From: Lepidostoma basale
Lineage: Eukaryota; Arthropoda; Insecta; Trichoptera; Lepidostomatidae
Direction: 5' to 3'
Length of the DNA stretch: 64,000 nt
NCBI GenBank assembly: GCA_022606425.2
Contig: JAHDVF020001352.1
Coordinates: 496,001 to 560,000 of the forward strand
Positions 53,990 to 64,000 of this stretch are shown in pieces (the first letter of the stretch is position 1; every line of letters begins with the position of its first letter). Position numbers and translations under genes: made by a program. The notes under the pieces were generated by a model, which did no database searches, was not told the DNA's origin, and saw nothing but the letters and a program-made list of their open reading frames with translations.

Positions 53990-55250
53990 TTACCAAAAAT
54001 TAAAATATAAATGTATGTCAATCCAATTGGATTATACATTAAAACAAACTGATCAAAAGCCAATTTTAATGACAGAGGCTAGGTAAGCATTTTTTAAGAT
54101 TTTACGAATAAAAGCATTGTATCTCTTAAAACGATTATCTGATATGCAATATAAAGGAATAATGATTGTCAAAACGTTAGAGATTAAAAATCATCTTAAT
54201 ATGACATAACTATTTGATTTTTATAACTATTTACCTTCCACAATGTTAATAGGAGTAACACGTTTCGTGACGTCCAGAAAAATGTTCCCTACCGCGCCTA
54301 TTGAAGTTTCACTCCAACAAAATAGTTTCATTTTTAATTAGTAGGATAATTTTAAAAACATACGTTTTTATTTGCAAAATTAGTATGTCATAATCTCCAG
54401 AAAGCCACCACCCTCCTCTCACTATCGGCTTATCGTTATATGAGTTGATTTCGCCTGTTTAATTGGCGCTGTGTGGATATGATTACAATTTTTGGTCTGT
54501 ATGATGTTTACAAGTACTCGTATATGACGTTTTAAACTACACAAAGCAACCAATGGTATATATGTAAAAACGAATTTGTAATCATGTTTTCAAATGTAAT
54601 GACAAAAAATATATACCTGTATTTGTACAGCGCCATTTTCGTGAGAGATTCACTTCAAGTTATATTGAGTGAGAACATATTTAATACAAAACTTACATTT
54701 ATATTTAGAAATATTTACAAAACACGAACACAATAGTTTTAAGTAATTTATAAGTTAATTAACTACATGTGATAGATAGGCCTAAAATATTTAACTAGTT
54801 ATTAATTTTTAAATATATTTGTATTCATGATTGCTTACTAAAAGAAGGTGCCATAAGTGAAATTAAAAATATTTTTATATTATTAAAAATGACTTGATAA
54901 ATTTCCTTACCCTGCAGATTTAAAGACACATTGAAAATTGTGTTTTCAAAAACCTGAATTATAAATGATATTTTTTTTACATTTTACAGTGTTCTTTGTT
55001 TTGTTTCACAATGACCCGGTAATGTGACACATTTTAATCGTAAAATTTATAACCCTAATTTCTATTTTAAATGAGGCTCTATAATAAACAATAGTGAAGG
55101 CGGAATTGCCTTTTCACTTTAAACAACAACTAATTTTAATAAAAAATATATTTAAAGATATATATATTACATTTCACAGATATCAGACATTTCAGCTAGC
55201 TTATAATTTTTTACTATACTTACATTATGAAATAAGTTATATTCAGCTAG
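53990..55250. other. AT-rich downstream region, nothing recognised
   Basis: No open frame with family features and no clear repeat. A small block ATATTCAGCTAGCTTATAAG near 55240 repeats TCAGCTAGCTTATAA near 55190. Confidence 0.4.
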
Positions 55251-55254
55251 CTTA

Positions 55255-56105
55255 TAAGACCGAAGAAAACTTGACACGATCAAATAAATCAAATATTGAA
55301 TGTCGGCCACGTGAGGGAGTCAGAGAAATCGACGCGCGTGCATGACACGATGCATGAATGTTGAGGAATCGAGAGAAATATGGCAGGAAAGAAAAGTGTG
55401 GCGGTACATTATTTCTGCCTAACCCTTCGGAGAGAAAACGTGATGATTAATTAGTTAGTTAGTTAGTAAGTTAGTGTGAGTCACCATTCAAATCACTTCA
55501 AATATACAAAAAATGAATTTCAAAGATTATATTAATTAATAGAGTTTAATAATTGCCAGTTGGTACCTACTTATGGTCTTGAAACTGTTACATTGTCAAA
55601 AAAAGTGACGAGAAACTGCGAGTGACCCAAAGAGCCATGTTAGGAATAAGCCTAAGAGACAGAGTGAGAAACGATACGGTGAGAGAAAAAACAAAGGTCA
55701 CTGACATCATCCACCGGGTGGCTACTCTAAAATGGCAATGGGCGGGTCACGTAGCCGGAAGCTCAGATGAAAAATGGACAAGAGGACTGCTGATTTTGAG
55801 ACCGTGGACGGCGAAGGGAAGTGCAGGGCGACCGCAACTACGGTGGAAGGATGATCTAAACAGACACGTCAGAATAACCTGGATGCGGTCTACACAGGAC
55901 AGAATGACATGGAAGCAAATGGAAGAGGCCTTTGTCCAGGAGTGGACGGGAATAGGCTGAGGAAGAAGAAGAAGAATAACCTATCACACTGCGTCTCTCG
56001 AGGGGGCGAAAAGAGAAGGATGGAGTGCCGCATCGGTTAGAGTGTGGCAGTCTATACTTTCTGCCTACCCTTTCGGGGAGACGGCGTAATGGTTAGTTAG
56101 TTATG
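55255..56105 (+). mobile_element. Family A 3' end, RTE family H tail, family A variant 3' end
   Basis: 55255-55475 is a family A 3' end (GACCGAAGAAAACTTGACAC ... TTAGTTAGTTAGTTAGTAAG). 55560-55965 encodes family H: VTQRAMLGISLRDRVRNDTV, KVTDIIHRVATLKWQWAGHV, GRPQLRWKDDLNRH, WKQMEEAFVQEWTGIG, then GAA repeats. 56005-56105 is a CCGCATCGGTT-type 3' end with a TTAG tail. The family H tail is the uninterrupted reference for 4207-4780. Confidence 0.75.
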
Positions 56106-56444
56106 AGTTTAATAAATCAATTCAATTTTTGCTAACGTATGACTAATATTTAATACTAGGTTTGAATAGAAACAAAAACTTGAATTTTTAACAAACAAAA
56201 AATATTTTTTCTCATGCGAATAGTGGTTCCACTGTTTTTTTTCCAAATATGTCTGATTTGATTTTAAAATCACTTCATTCGCTCGGGTAGTTAACAGAAA
56301 CCCCGCAGACTTTCGCAATTAATGTCAGATTGACGGGCAACATAACATATGCACAAGTTTTTTAATTCATAAAAATATAATAAATTGATCGTGTCCTTAA
56401 CGTTGAAATGAAAAACTTCTGAAATATACAACATAAAACAAACA

Positions 56445-56930
56445 AATAAACCATCACGCCGTTTCCCCGAAGGGGTAGGCAGAGAGAATGGACCCCCACA
56501 CTATTCTATCCTGGCAAACCTCTCTAGATTCCTCTACATTCATACAGCGAATCATACACGCAAGTCGAATTCCTCCGACTTCTAACATGACCAACCTTTT
56601 AAATTTTATTAATTTGGTTTCCTCGGTCTGCCTCGACTCCGTACCCCATTTACATCATTAACATAAACTTTCTTAACCATTCTTTCTCCATCCATGCGTT
56701 CCATATGTCCGAACCAACGCAGCAACGCAACATTGTAAGGTGTAATATATCCAGAAGAAGATACTGGATGAACCATGTAGCCAAAATGGATAGTGACAGA
56801 TTCATATATACAGCAGCTAACAAAATCCACTCTGGACACCGTCCACCTGGAAGACCACCTAAAAGATGGAAGGATAGATGGACCTTATTATCTCAAGAGA
56901 CAAAATTTCTGCACCACAGATCGTTAAATC
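56445..56930. mobile_element. Family A (minus) fused to family D (plus)
   Basis: 56445-56715 is a minus-strand family A 3' end (AAACCATCACGCCGTTTCCC ... GTTCCATATGTCCGAACCAA). From about 56735 the plus strand encodes family D: RRRYWMNHVAKMDSDRFIYT, then GHRPPGRPPKRWKDRW. Their contact point has no clean duplication that I can see. Confidence 0.65.
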
Positions 56931-56999
56931 TATAAAAGATTGAAAAAAAAAAAGTTATTTATTGTTTCTTGATCAATGATAATATAATATTGATTAAAA

Positions 57000-57400
57000 C
57001 GTTAGTTTTCTATGAGAATTTTTTCACTATCATATGTGAGATACACGTTTCGCCTTGCGTGAGGAACACGGCTATCCGGGAGATCTGCAAGGTGGAGGAT
57101 GTCGTGAGATGGGGCAGACAACGGAGCAGATACTGAAATGCGCACGTGCAGAGGATAGATTCCACCAGAATCCCACATGCTGTGGCGCATCAGATTCCTG
57201 CCGGCTGCCGTCCCCCGGGAAGACCGCCGAAGAGATGGAGAGATTGGGAGTCAACCTCCCAAGAGAGGCCAGTCTGATTTCAGGAACAGACCAAAGGTCT
57301 ATAAGGAGAAGAAGAAGAAGAAGATGTTTCGCCTTGCTAGAACCATATTAGATATTTTATAGTGCCCTAACAAAGCAAATCATATCTTAAGTCACACGTT
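57000..57400. repeat. M3 element carrying a LINE insertion
   Basis: M3 left half GATACACGTTTCGCCTTGC ends at 57058. The right part resumes at 57326 with GTTTCGCCTTGCTAGAACCA and ends near AAAGCAAATCATATC. The intervening LINE is annotated separately. Confidence 0.55.
57059..57325 (+). mobile_element. LINE family D 3' end with 12-bp TSD
   Basis: Encodes VRNTAIREICKVEDVVRWGR, then a stop, AGCRPPGRPPKRWRDWES and a GAA-repeat tail. GTTTCGCCTTGC occurs at 57047-57058 and 57326-57337 as the duplication. Length 267 bp. Confidence 0.8.
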
Positions 57401-57514
57401 CGAAATTTAAAATAATGCCCCAGAATAATTTAATCCCTAAGGTGTATTCGAAAGATAAATAATATATAATTGTAGATTCATCTCGAATATTTAATAATTT
57501 GATTGCATATGAAA

Positions 57515-58030
57515 TAAAACTAACTAACTAACTGACCATCACGCCGTTTCTCCGAAGTGGTAGACAGAGAGGATAGACCGCCATACTGCTCTGTCCTGAC
57601 ATACCTCTCTAACTTACTTCACATTCATGCGTCGAAACATGCACGCTCGTCGATTTTTCCGACTTCGAATGTGACCGCCTTTCAGTATTTGATTAATTTT
57701 GTCATACCATGCTTTCCTTGGTCTTCCACGTCTTCTCTTTCCACTCGTACTGCTTGTATATAACATTTAAACCATTATTCTCTCGTCCATCCGTTCCATA
57801 TGTCCAAACCATCTCAGAAATCGTTTTTTAATTTTACTTTTGATACAATCATCTGCCTTACATTTCTTCCTTATTTCGTCGTTCGGTATACTATCATATA
57901 TCGTTTTCCAGCACATTCTTCTCAGTGATCTTATTTCTAACGCATTTATCCTACTTTCATCCTTTTTTTTCTAGCTCCAAGCTTCACTTCCATACACAAG
58001 GGTTGGCACTAGAACTCCATTATGAAATAA
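57515..58030 (-). mobile_element. Family A LINE 3' end, second subfamily
   Basis: AACTAACTAACTAACTGACC (57519) to TTCCATACACAAGGGTTGGC on the plus strand. It covers the 3' end up to the TLVYGSEAW-equivalent codons. Frame-broken. Confidence 0.7.
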
Positions 58031-58139
58031 ACCGCTTAAATTGTGCCTTATTGCAGTTGTTGGCATTTAAAAATAAGAATTTTATTAATTAATCAAAAAT
58101 ATACCATATTTTGTCTATAAATCTAAATGATTAAATAGT

Positions 58140-58745
58140 TTTAACTGTATCTCAATAGAGACGAAGATGCAAATTGGAAACTGAATATGGTTGATCAAGG
58201 TGTTTACAGGACTTATGACCTGTCATTGGTTGGGTTAAGTGCACACTTTATGTAATTGCAACATTCCCCATTTCACCTTTCTTATGACCATGTCTGACAA
58301 ATTTTTGGAAGTTGTATATATGTTAAAGTCCCACACCAGAATTCACATGTCAGTTTCAATGCGCCATCTATGAAGATTTTGATTATATATGTTAATCTCT
58401 AAGATTAATCTATATAATCTACATACTAACGCCATCTATGGAGATTTATGTTTTATTTAACATTAAGCAGAACATCTTTTTAACACAATGTGAAAGGCTA
58501 CCCCGCCATTAGCGCATTGTTAGAAGCCGCCTGGAGATGTCACTCCTATCTATATGCCAAACTTAAACCAGATATGTTTTACAATATTTTTTTTGAATGT
58601 ATACATACACTTGTATACGAACACTGAATTTCACCCATTGCGGGTTATCAATTCATGATTTAATTGTACAATTAAACCATGAATTGATAACCCGCAATGG
58701 GTGAAATCCAGTATTCGTATACAAGTGTATGTATACATTCAAAAA
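58140..58745. repeat. M1 repeat, longest copy, with a ~160-bp end palindrome
   Basis: GTATCTCAATAGAGACGAAG, GACCTGTCATTGGTTGGGTT, the body with GCGCCATCTATGAAGATTTT and GCGCATTGTTAGAAGCCGCC, then a terminal palindrome centred near 58668. In the palindrome, TGAATGTATACATACACTTG ... CATTGCGGGTTATCAATTCA is followed by its reverse complement. No coding sequence. Confidence 0.65.
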
Positions 58746-59204
58746 AAAAATTATTAACTAGTTACCTATTTTCCCAAACAAATACTTTATGAGAAAAGTT
58801 TTCGGGATTATTGATTGATGATATTAGTTATCCCAGTTTCAATCAGCGGATTGCTTATATCGAGAGCAGAGATAAATATCATCATTTAATAGTTGAGCAC
58901 CTAGTATAATATTAAATTCAATCTCAGTCATCAAAGAGTGCCGATAAAAATATGGGAAAAATGCATATATTTTTTTCGTCGTCGAAATCGTTGGCGACCT
59001 CTTTTTTTTATTTTTAGCTCACTTGGGGAAAATCGGACGCTGGAAATCGTTGGCGACTTTTTTTATATTAGGTCGACAGCAATTTCCGGTCAGTAGAATT
59101 CGGCAGCGACCAATTTTTTTTAGCAATCAATTAGGAAAGCAGGGGTTCTTCACAAAATAGAAAAAATCGGCAAAGGCTCTACGGCACAAAAAAGTTTGGG
59201 AACC

Positions 59205-59615
59205 TCTGCAGTATACGAATGTGTGGAAATTCTGTATATAATAGAGTGTCAAATGCAAATACTCGTATTAGAAGCGAATGCAGTGCGAATGAAAGTGTTA
59301 AGAACAAAATAATGAAAGGATCATTAAGCACATAGAAATAATGAATAAAGAAAAAATGGTAAAAAAAAGTATATACTCGTATAAACGACATAAACGAAAC
59401 TAGAAATAGAGGAAGACCGAAGAAACCGTGACACAATCAAATCAATAAAATATTATATGTTGACCACTTGAGGAGTCGAAGAAATCAACGTGTTCATTGA
59501 CACGATCTATGAATGTTGAGGACTCGAGAGCGAGTATATCAGGAAAGAACAGTGTGGGAGTCCATTATTTCTGCCTACTCCTTCGGCGAGACTCTATGAT
59601 GGTTAGTTAGTTAGT
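59205..59615 (+). mobile_element. Family A LINE 3' end
   Basis: ATGTGTGGAAATTCTGTATA ... AATGAAAGTGTTAAGAACAA ... AGAGGAAGACCGAAGAAACC ... GATGGTTAGTTAGTTAG. The MKGSLRWFGHME segment is shortened by deletion. 58750-59200 is AT-rich with a TGGAAATCGTTGGCGAC-type short repeat (58986, 59040). Confidence 0.7.
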
Positions 59616-59726
59616 TCATAAAAACACATGTTTGATTTGTATGCATAGTTTAAACGAAAATTGATCATAAACGCGATTGGGATTTTTATTTCTTGAATAA
59701 ATTAATAATTATTTGCGGCGGTATTA

Positions 59727-60918
59727 AGGGGCACCACTAGTGTGAAATTTCCAAAAATATATATTTTTAAAAATTTTCATATTTCCAGAGTCTATCATCA
59801 TTCATTTCTCTGCGTTACATCCCGGTGTGGGACTTGGCCTCCTCCACAACGGTCCTCCACTGACTTCTGTCTCTGGTCATCTCTCTCCATTCCCCAGCTC
59901 CTTCCATTTTCTCCCAATCTTCTTGCACACAATCCGCCCATCTTTTCCTCGGTCTGCCTCTTGATCTCTTTTCGCGGGGCATCCATCTGGATATATAATA
60001 ATTTGCGGTGTTCTACCCTTTGGCATTCTTTCCACATGGCCAGCCCACCATAGGCGTTGAGACTTACAGAATCTCACTACTGTTTCATGGTTAATCAGTT
60101 CTTCAAGTTCAAGGTGTATTTAATTCTGTAAGTCCCATCCTCCAGCGTGGGTCCAAAAATTTTTAACAACAAACTAAATTTTCAAGTGCATATCTCAAAT
60201 TGTTTTTGAGTTACAGCCATCTGAATAGCAGCAGCTCATCGGTTTGAAAGTTGCGTTAGCGTGTAAAAGAGATGTTTGGTCGCTCAATTGATAATTACGA
60301 GGTAAAATATACGCGGTACATTGGCGATGGTGATAGTGCTACTTACAAAGGATTGTTGGATTTGAATCCATACGATGTTCCGGTATAGCAGATTAGCAGT
60401 AGGTATGATATTTCTCTATGAATACCCATGAAATCACGAACACTTTAAAAGCGTTTTACTCGAGTTATAACTCAAAGACAAATCATCCGATCGATTTGAT
60501 TCTTATTGCAGCTTATTTTATATTATATAGGTTTCTCCATACCATGAATCTAGAGTTTTCCGATCGAATAAAAAATGTAATTTTGCAGGCCCAAAAATCA
60601 TTAAATATTCGCGCGAAATTTTAAACTTTATTTTGAAAACTTCATTTTGTTAAATTTCATTTTTTACGGTCGAGGGTCATGGTACGCAAAATACCTTCTA
60701 GTTTAATAATCTTTTTGTTTTTATTTTATTTCAGTTTATTGGGGCCTTGAGAGATTGCGAATAACTCGCTAAATTTTCAATTTTTTGGTAAAAAAAATTT
60801 ATCATGTATTTATCATATACTCGTATTCACAAATATATCCTTAAAACATTAAAATATTCCATGCAGTAGTTTTCCCAAAAATCACCATTTTTTCAGGCGG
60901 TCACACTAGTGGTACCCC
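59727..60918 (+). mobile_element. Mutator-like DNA transposon remnant
   Basis: Terminal inverted repeats AAGGGGCACCACTAGTGTGA (59727) and TCACACTAGTGGTACCCCTT (60900). A short reading at about 60268-60385 gives MFGRSIDNYEVKYTRYIGDG, then DSATYKGLLDLNPYD and a stop. The YIGDGDS-x-[TS]-[YF]-K core with PY is characteristic of Mutator-like transposases. The rest of the transposase is gone. A LINE tail sits inside (59800-60090). The target duplication is not clear. Confidence 0.6.
59800..60090 (-). mobile_element. LINE family E 3' end inside the Mutator-like element
   Basis: The minus strand encodes VRFCKSQRLWWAGHVERMPK, then GRTPQIIIYPDGCPAKRDQE in part, SQWRTVVEEAKSHTGM and a stop. Such WAGHVxRM ... 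W tails end RTE/R1-like polymerases. One frameshift separates the two parts. Confidence 0.65.
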
Positions 60919-61126
60919 TTAAAGTGGTACAACAATAACATCCATACTGTTGCTCCGTAATAAAAACACATTAATATAAACTGTGTGTTTTTCCATCTCT
61001 TGACATGTGCGAACATGAATAAAATTAAATTCATCTCTCGAGAATCCTTTCCACTTTTATGGGCAGAAAAACTAGTCGTGTACCGTGGACGGTAGAACCG
61101 GATTAGTAGATTCCGTGGGTCGTATA

Positions 61127-61645
61127 TTCTTTTTCTTCTTTTTGTCCTGTCACACCTTCGTGGTGCATAGGGCCTCAAGGAACCTTCTCCATCCGACTCT
61201 ATCGCATGCCTGATGCCTAACATCATCCCAAGTGCGGCCTGCTGCTTTAACCTCGTCCTGCAGGGCTCTTCTCCAGGTGGCTCTAGGTCTGCCTCGCTTC
61301 CTCTTTCCCCCCATAGGGGACCAGTCTAGTGCGCCCTGAGCGATGCAGGCTGGGTTCCGTCTCAGAGTGTGACCGATCCACTGACATTTGCGACTAGCGA
61401 CTTGTTCTCTAATTAGCTTTTCGCCTGCCATGGTCCAGAAAACGGCAATTGACACCATTTGGGGCCAATAGATCTTGAATATTGAGCGAAGGCACCTATT
61501 TATAAACACCTGGAGTTTTCCTATAACGTCCGCGGTAGATTTCCAAGTCTCACATCCGTACAGCAGTACGCTTTTAACGCTACTGCTGAATATTTGGAGC
61601 TAGAGCTTTCTCGAAATGATACTGGAACGTCATGCAGGGCGAATA
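61127..61645 (-). mobile_element. LINE family C 3' end with 14-bp TSD
   Basis: The minus strand encodes FINRCLRSIFKIYWPQMVSI, MAGEKLIREQVASRKCQWIG, HTLRRNPACIAQGALDWSPM and GRPRATWRRALQDEV, then a poly(A/GAA) tail. CCGTGGGTCGTATA is present at 61113-61126 and 61646-61659. The 5' part is frame-broken near 61510. Confidence 0.85.
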
Positions 61646-62079
61646 CCGTGGGTCGTATAGTTAAATTAAAATGCCAATGGATGGAAGGATTTTTGATTTT
61701 CAAATGATCTTACTAGCAGACAACGCCGACTGTTTTTGAGTAAATGTAGTATGTGCAAAGTAATGTGCAAAGATCAGTGTGAATCCAAAATTCGGCTTTT
61801 TTTTTTTATCAAATGAGCCCCAACATTCTTTGTAACATAAATGTTACATGGTGTTACAAGAGGCTAACCACGCGCGCGCGTTTTTTTTCCTGTTCAAAAG
61901 AAAATAACATCACCCTAATTTATAATAATATATTGGAATGTAAAAAATCTGCATTCCAAAGTTATGAGTATGATATTGAAAGAAGCGTGACTCACAGGTA
62001 ATATTCATATTTTACACATATTTATAATAACTAAAGAAATAACAATAAAAAAAGTACGCAAGATATTATATTTTTAGAG

Positions 62080-62785
62080 AGGGATATTGAAAGAAGGGTT
62101 GGGGCAGGCAACAGAGTGAATGGTGCACTTAAAGTTGTCGTCGCAAACAAAAACTTATCCAAAAAATTTAAAATGGCAGTGCACAATGGTGTTCTTGTAC
62201 CGACCCTTATGTATGGAAACGAAGCATAAGCATGGAACTAACAAAATGATGAAAGTAGAATAAATGCAGTAGAAATGAGATCTCTTAAACGAATGTGTCG
62301 AAACTCTGTGTACGATAGAGTGTAGAATGAACAAAATGAATGAATGAACAAAATAATGAAATGATCATTAAAATGGTTTGGACACATGGAATGAATGAAT
62401 GAAGAAAGAATAGTAAAAAAAGTATATGTTAACGATGTAAATGGAACTAGAAATAGAGGAAGACCGAGGAAAACGTGGCACAATTGAATATTAAATGTCG
62501 GCCATACGAGCAATCAGAAAAATCGACGTGCGTGCATGACACAATGTATGAAAGTTGAGGATTCGAGAGAAGTATGCCAGAAAAGAATAGTGTGGCTGTC
62601 CATACTTTCTGCCTACCCCTCTACTATATACAAATTAATACACATTCGTCTAAGAGATCATATTTCTACAGTATACGAGTATATTTTACTTTCATCCTTT
62701 TATGGTCAGTTCCATGATTCACGTTTATATAGAAGGGTCGGCACAATAACACCATTGTGCACTGCCATCTTAGCTCTTTGAAGAT
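62080..62785. mobile_element. Family A LINE, direct plus inverted halves
   Basis: 62080-62625 is plus strand: ERDIERRVGAGNRVNGALKV, VHNGVLVPTLMYGNEA, RNRGRPRKTWHN, and the tail to TTCTGCCTACCCCT. 62640-62785 is minus strand and repeats the RRMC-to-VHNGV segment (GTCTAAGAGATCATATTTCT ... ACCATTGTGCACTGCCATCT). The inverted duplicate overlaps the first half, so it is a second copy, not a simple twin-primed one. Confidence 0.65.
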
Positions 62786-62789
62786 AGAC

Positions 62790-63060
62790 GTGATGACAAC
62801 ATTGGGATGAAAACAAATATAATATTATAATAGATAAAAGCAAGTTTATAAAATGCAACTTATTAAGATATAAATAATTTATGGTTATAAGCCAAGTTTA
62901 AAACAACAACAAAATATCAAGTAGCATAATAAAAATGTAAATTATATACAATAAAAATTATTTTTCCTAGACTAAAAACTGGTTATTTCAGTGAAAAGAC
63001 AATAACGAACCTGTATTCTGACATTATGTAACACTTTGGATACCGTTCCCCTTCAAGAAC
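62790..63060. other. AT-rich, nothing recognised
   Basis: No open frame or repeat family identified. Confidence 0.35.
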
Positions 63061-63067
63061 ACACATA

Positions 63068-63150
63068 AATCCCTTATTTGATAATGCCTTAGCAAGTGAA
63101 ACATGTCATTCCCATAAAATATAATAAAACATCTAAAAAACAGATGTTAT
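63068..63150 (+). repeat. M3 half element
   Basis: TTTGATAATGCCTTAGCAAG, GAAACATGTCATTCCCATAA, ATATAATAAAACATCTAAAA, ACAGATGTTATCATTTGTAT. A single arm of the palindrome, ending with the hammerhead-like GAAAC-AT-GTC. Confidence 0.55.
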
Positions 63151-63219
63151 CATTTGTATCAATTTTTTAATATGGGTTTTTACATATTGGTTTGAGAAAA
63201 AATAAATAATTTTACATAG

Positions 63220-63600
63220 GTGTTTACAGGACTTATGACCTGTCATTGGTTGGGTTAAGCGCACGCTTTATGTAATTACAACATTCCCCATTCCACCTTT
63301 GTTATGACCATGTCTGACAAATTTTGGAAGTTATATATGTTAAAGTCCTACACCAGATTTCACATGTCAGTTTCAACTACACCAGATTTCACATGTCAGT
63401 TTCAACTGATGATGATTTCAACTGATTCCAAAATTTGTCAGACATGGTCATAACAAAGGTGGAATGGGGATGTGTGTAATTACATAAAGCGTGCGCTTAA
63501 CCCAACCAATGACAGGTCATAAGTCCTGTAAACACCTTGATCAACCATATTCAGTTTCTAATTTGCATCTTCGTCTCTATTGAGATACAATTAAATCATG
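63220..63600. repeat. M1 large foldback
   Basis: GTGTTTACAGGACTTATGAC ... TCTGACAAATTTTGGAAG is followed, after a 37-bp tandem duplication (CTACACCAGATTTCACATGT twice), by the reverse complement CCAAAATTTGTCAGACATGG ... GTCATAAGTCCTGTAAACAC. It would form a stem of over 100 bp. 63600-64000 is AT-rich with a small family A scrap near 63755-63810. Confidence 0.7.
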
Positions 63601-64000
63601 AATTTTACATAGTTTTATAATTTGGTAATATTTACAAATAAATATTTAATTGACCAATATATTAACACGTGATAAGTTCTTAATTAGAATGTTTTGATAT
63701 GAACTATTATGTATTATATTTTAAATTTGTTTATTTATTTATTTACATAAAGTTAATGCAGTGCAAATGAAATTATGTTATGAACAAAATAACGAAAAGG
63801 CCAATAAGCTTGTCCCTCTTTTTGTAAGTAAATTTGTATAACATAGAAAATTGTTATGATTATATACGTTTTTTTTACGAAATATAAGATGTAACCAATC
63901 AACGATCAAATCTGTTAACTAGTGTTGGCAGATGAGCCATACTTCTACCTGTGTTTGATGTAAAACACAAGTAGAAACATACGAGTAGATACATAAAATT

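Overview
The window is nuclear DNA of an insect, most likely a moth or butterfly. It is AT-rich, with spliced genes, GT-AG introns and very dense transposon debris. The Lepidoptera call rests on general familiarity with the dominant LINE 3' ends and is not proven here.

Three cellular genes are supported. (1) mRpL40, mitochondrial ribosomal protein mL40, plus strand, 10973-14914, five exons, about 203 residues and apparently complete. (2) A FERM-domain protein orthologous to vertebrate FRMD8 and Drosophila Bili, minus strand, 20385-30407. Eight consecutive exons give 473 residues; only a short first coding exon is missing. (3) A class A GPCR, plus strand, 45951-53684, four coding exons, 453 residues, with a probable non-coding first exon ending at 43598. 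mRpL40 and bili converge tail to tail. bili and the GPCR are divergent, with about 13-15 kb of repeats between them. The three genes have unrelated roles: mitochondrial translation, iRhom/Wnt-type membrane regulation, and signalling receptor.

Everything else is mostly mobile DNA. One LINE family ('family A' here; 3' end encodes the YGSEAWNWQKKDESRINAVE tail and ends in TTAG repeats) has more than 20 pieces, in both orientations. Other LINEs include a 2.6-kb decayed RTE-type copy (15860-18433), an L2/CR1-type copy inside an mRpL40 intron, jockey-like 3' ends and several short 3' ends with GAA or GAT tails. There are four tRNA-headed SINEs, mariner remnants, a Mutator-like DNA transposon, hAT-type and TA-type MITEs, and large foldback elements. 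Several insertions can be dated relative to each other by nested target-site duplications.

The most unusual signal is a set of short dispersed repeats that carry hammerhead-ribozyme-like cores: CTGANGA, a hairpin, GAAAC, two bases, then G-T-H. In several copies, short complementary arms flank the core exactly where helix I is expected. These copies belong to different repeat families and lie on both strands. This looks like a diverse population of hammerhead-bearing small retroelements, which deserves direct testing.
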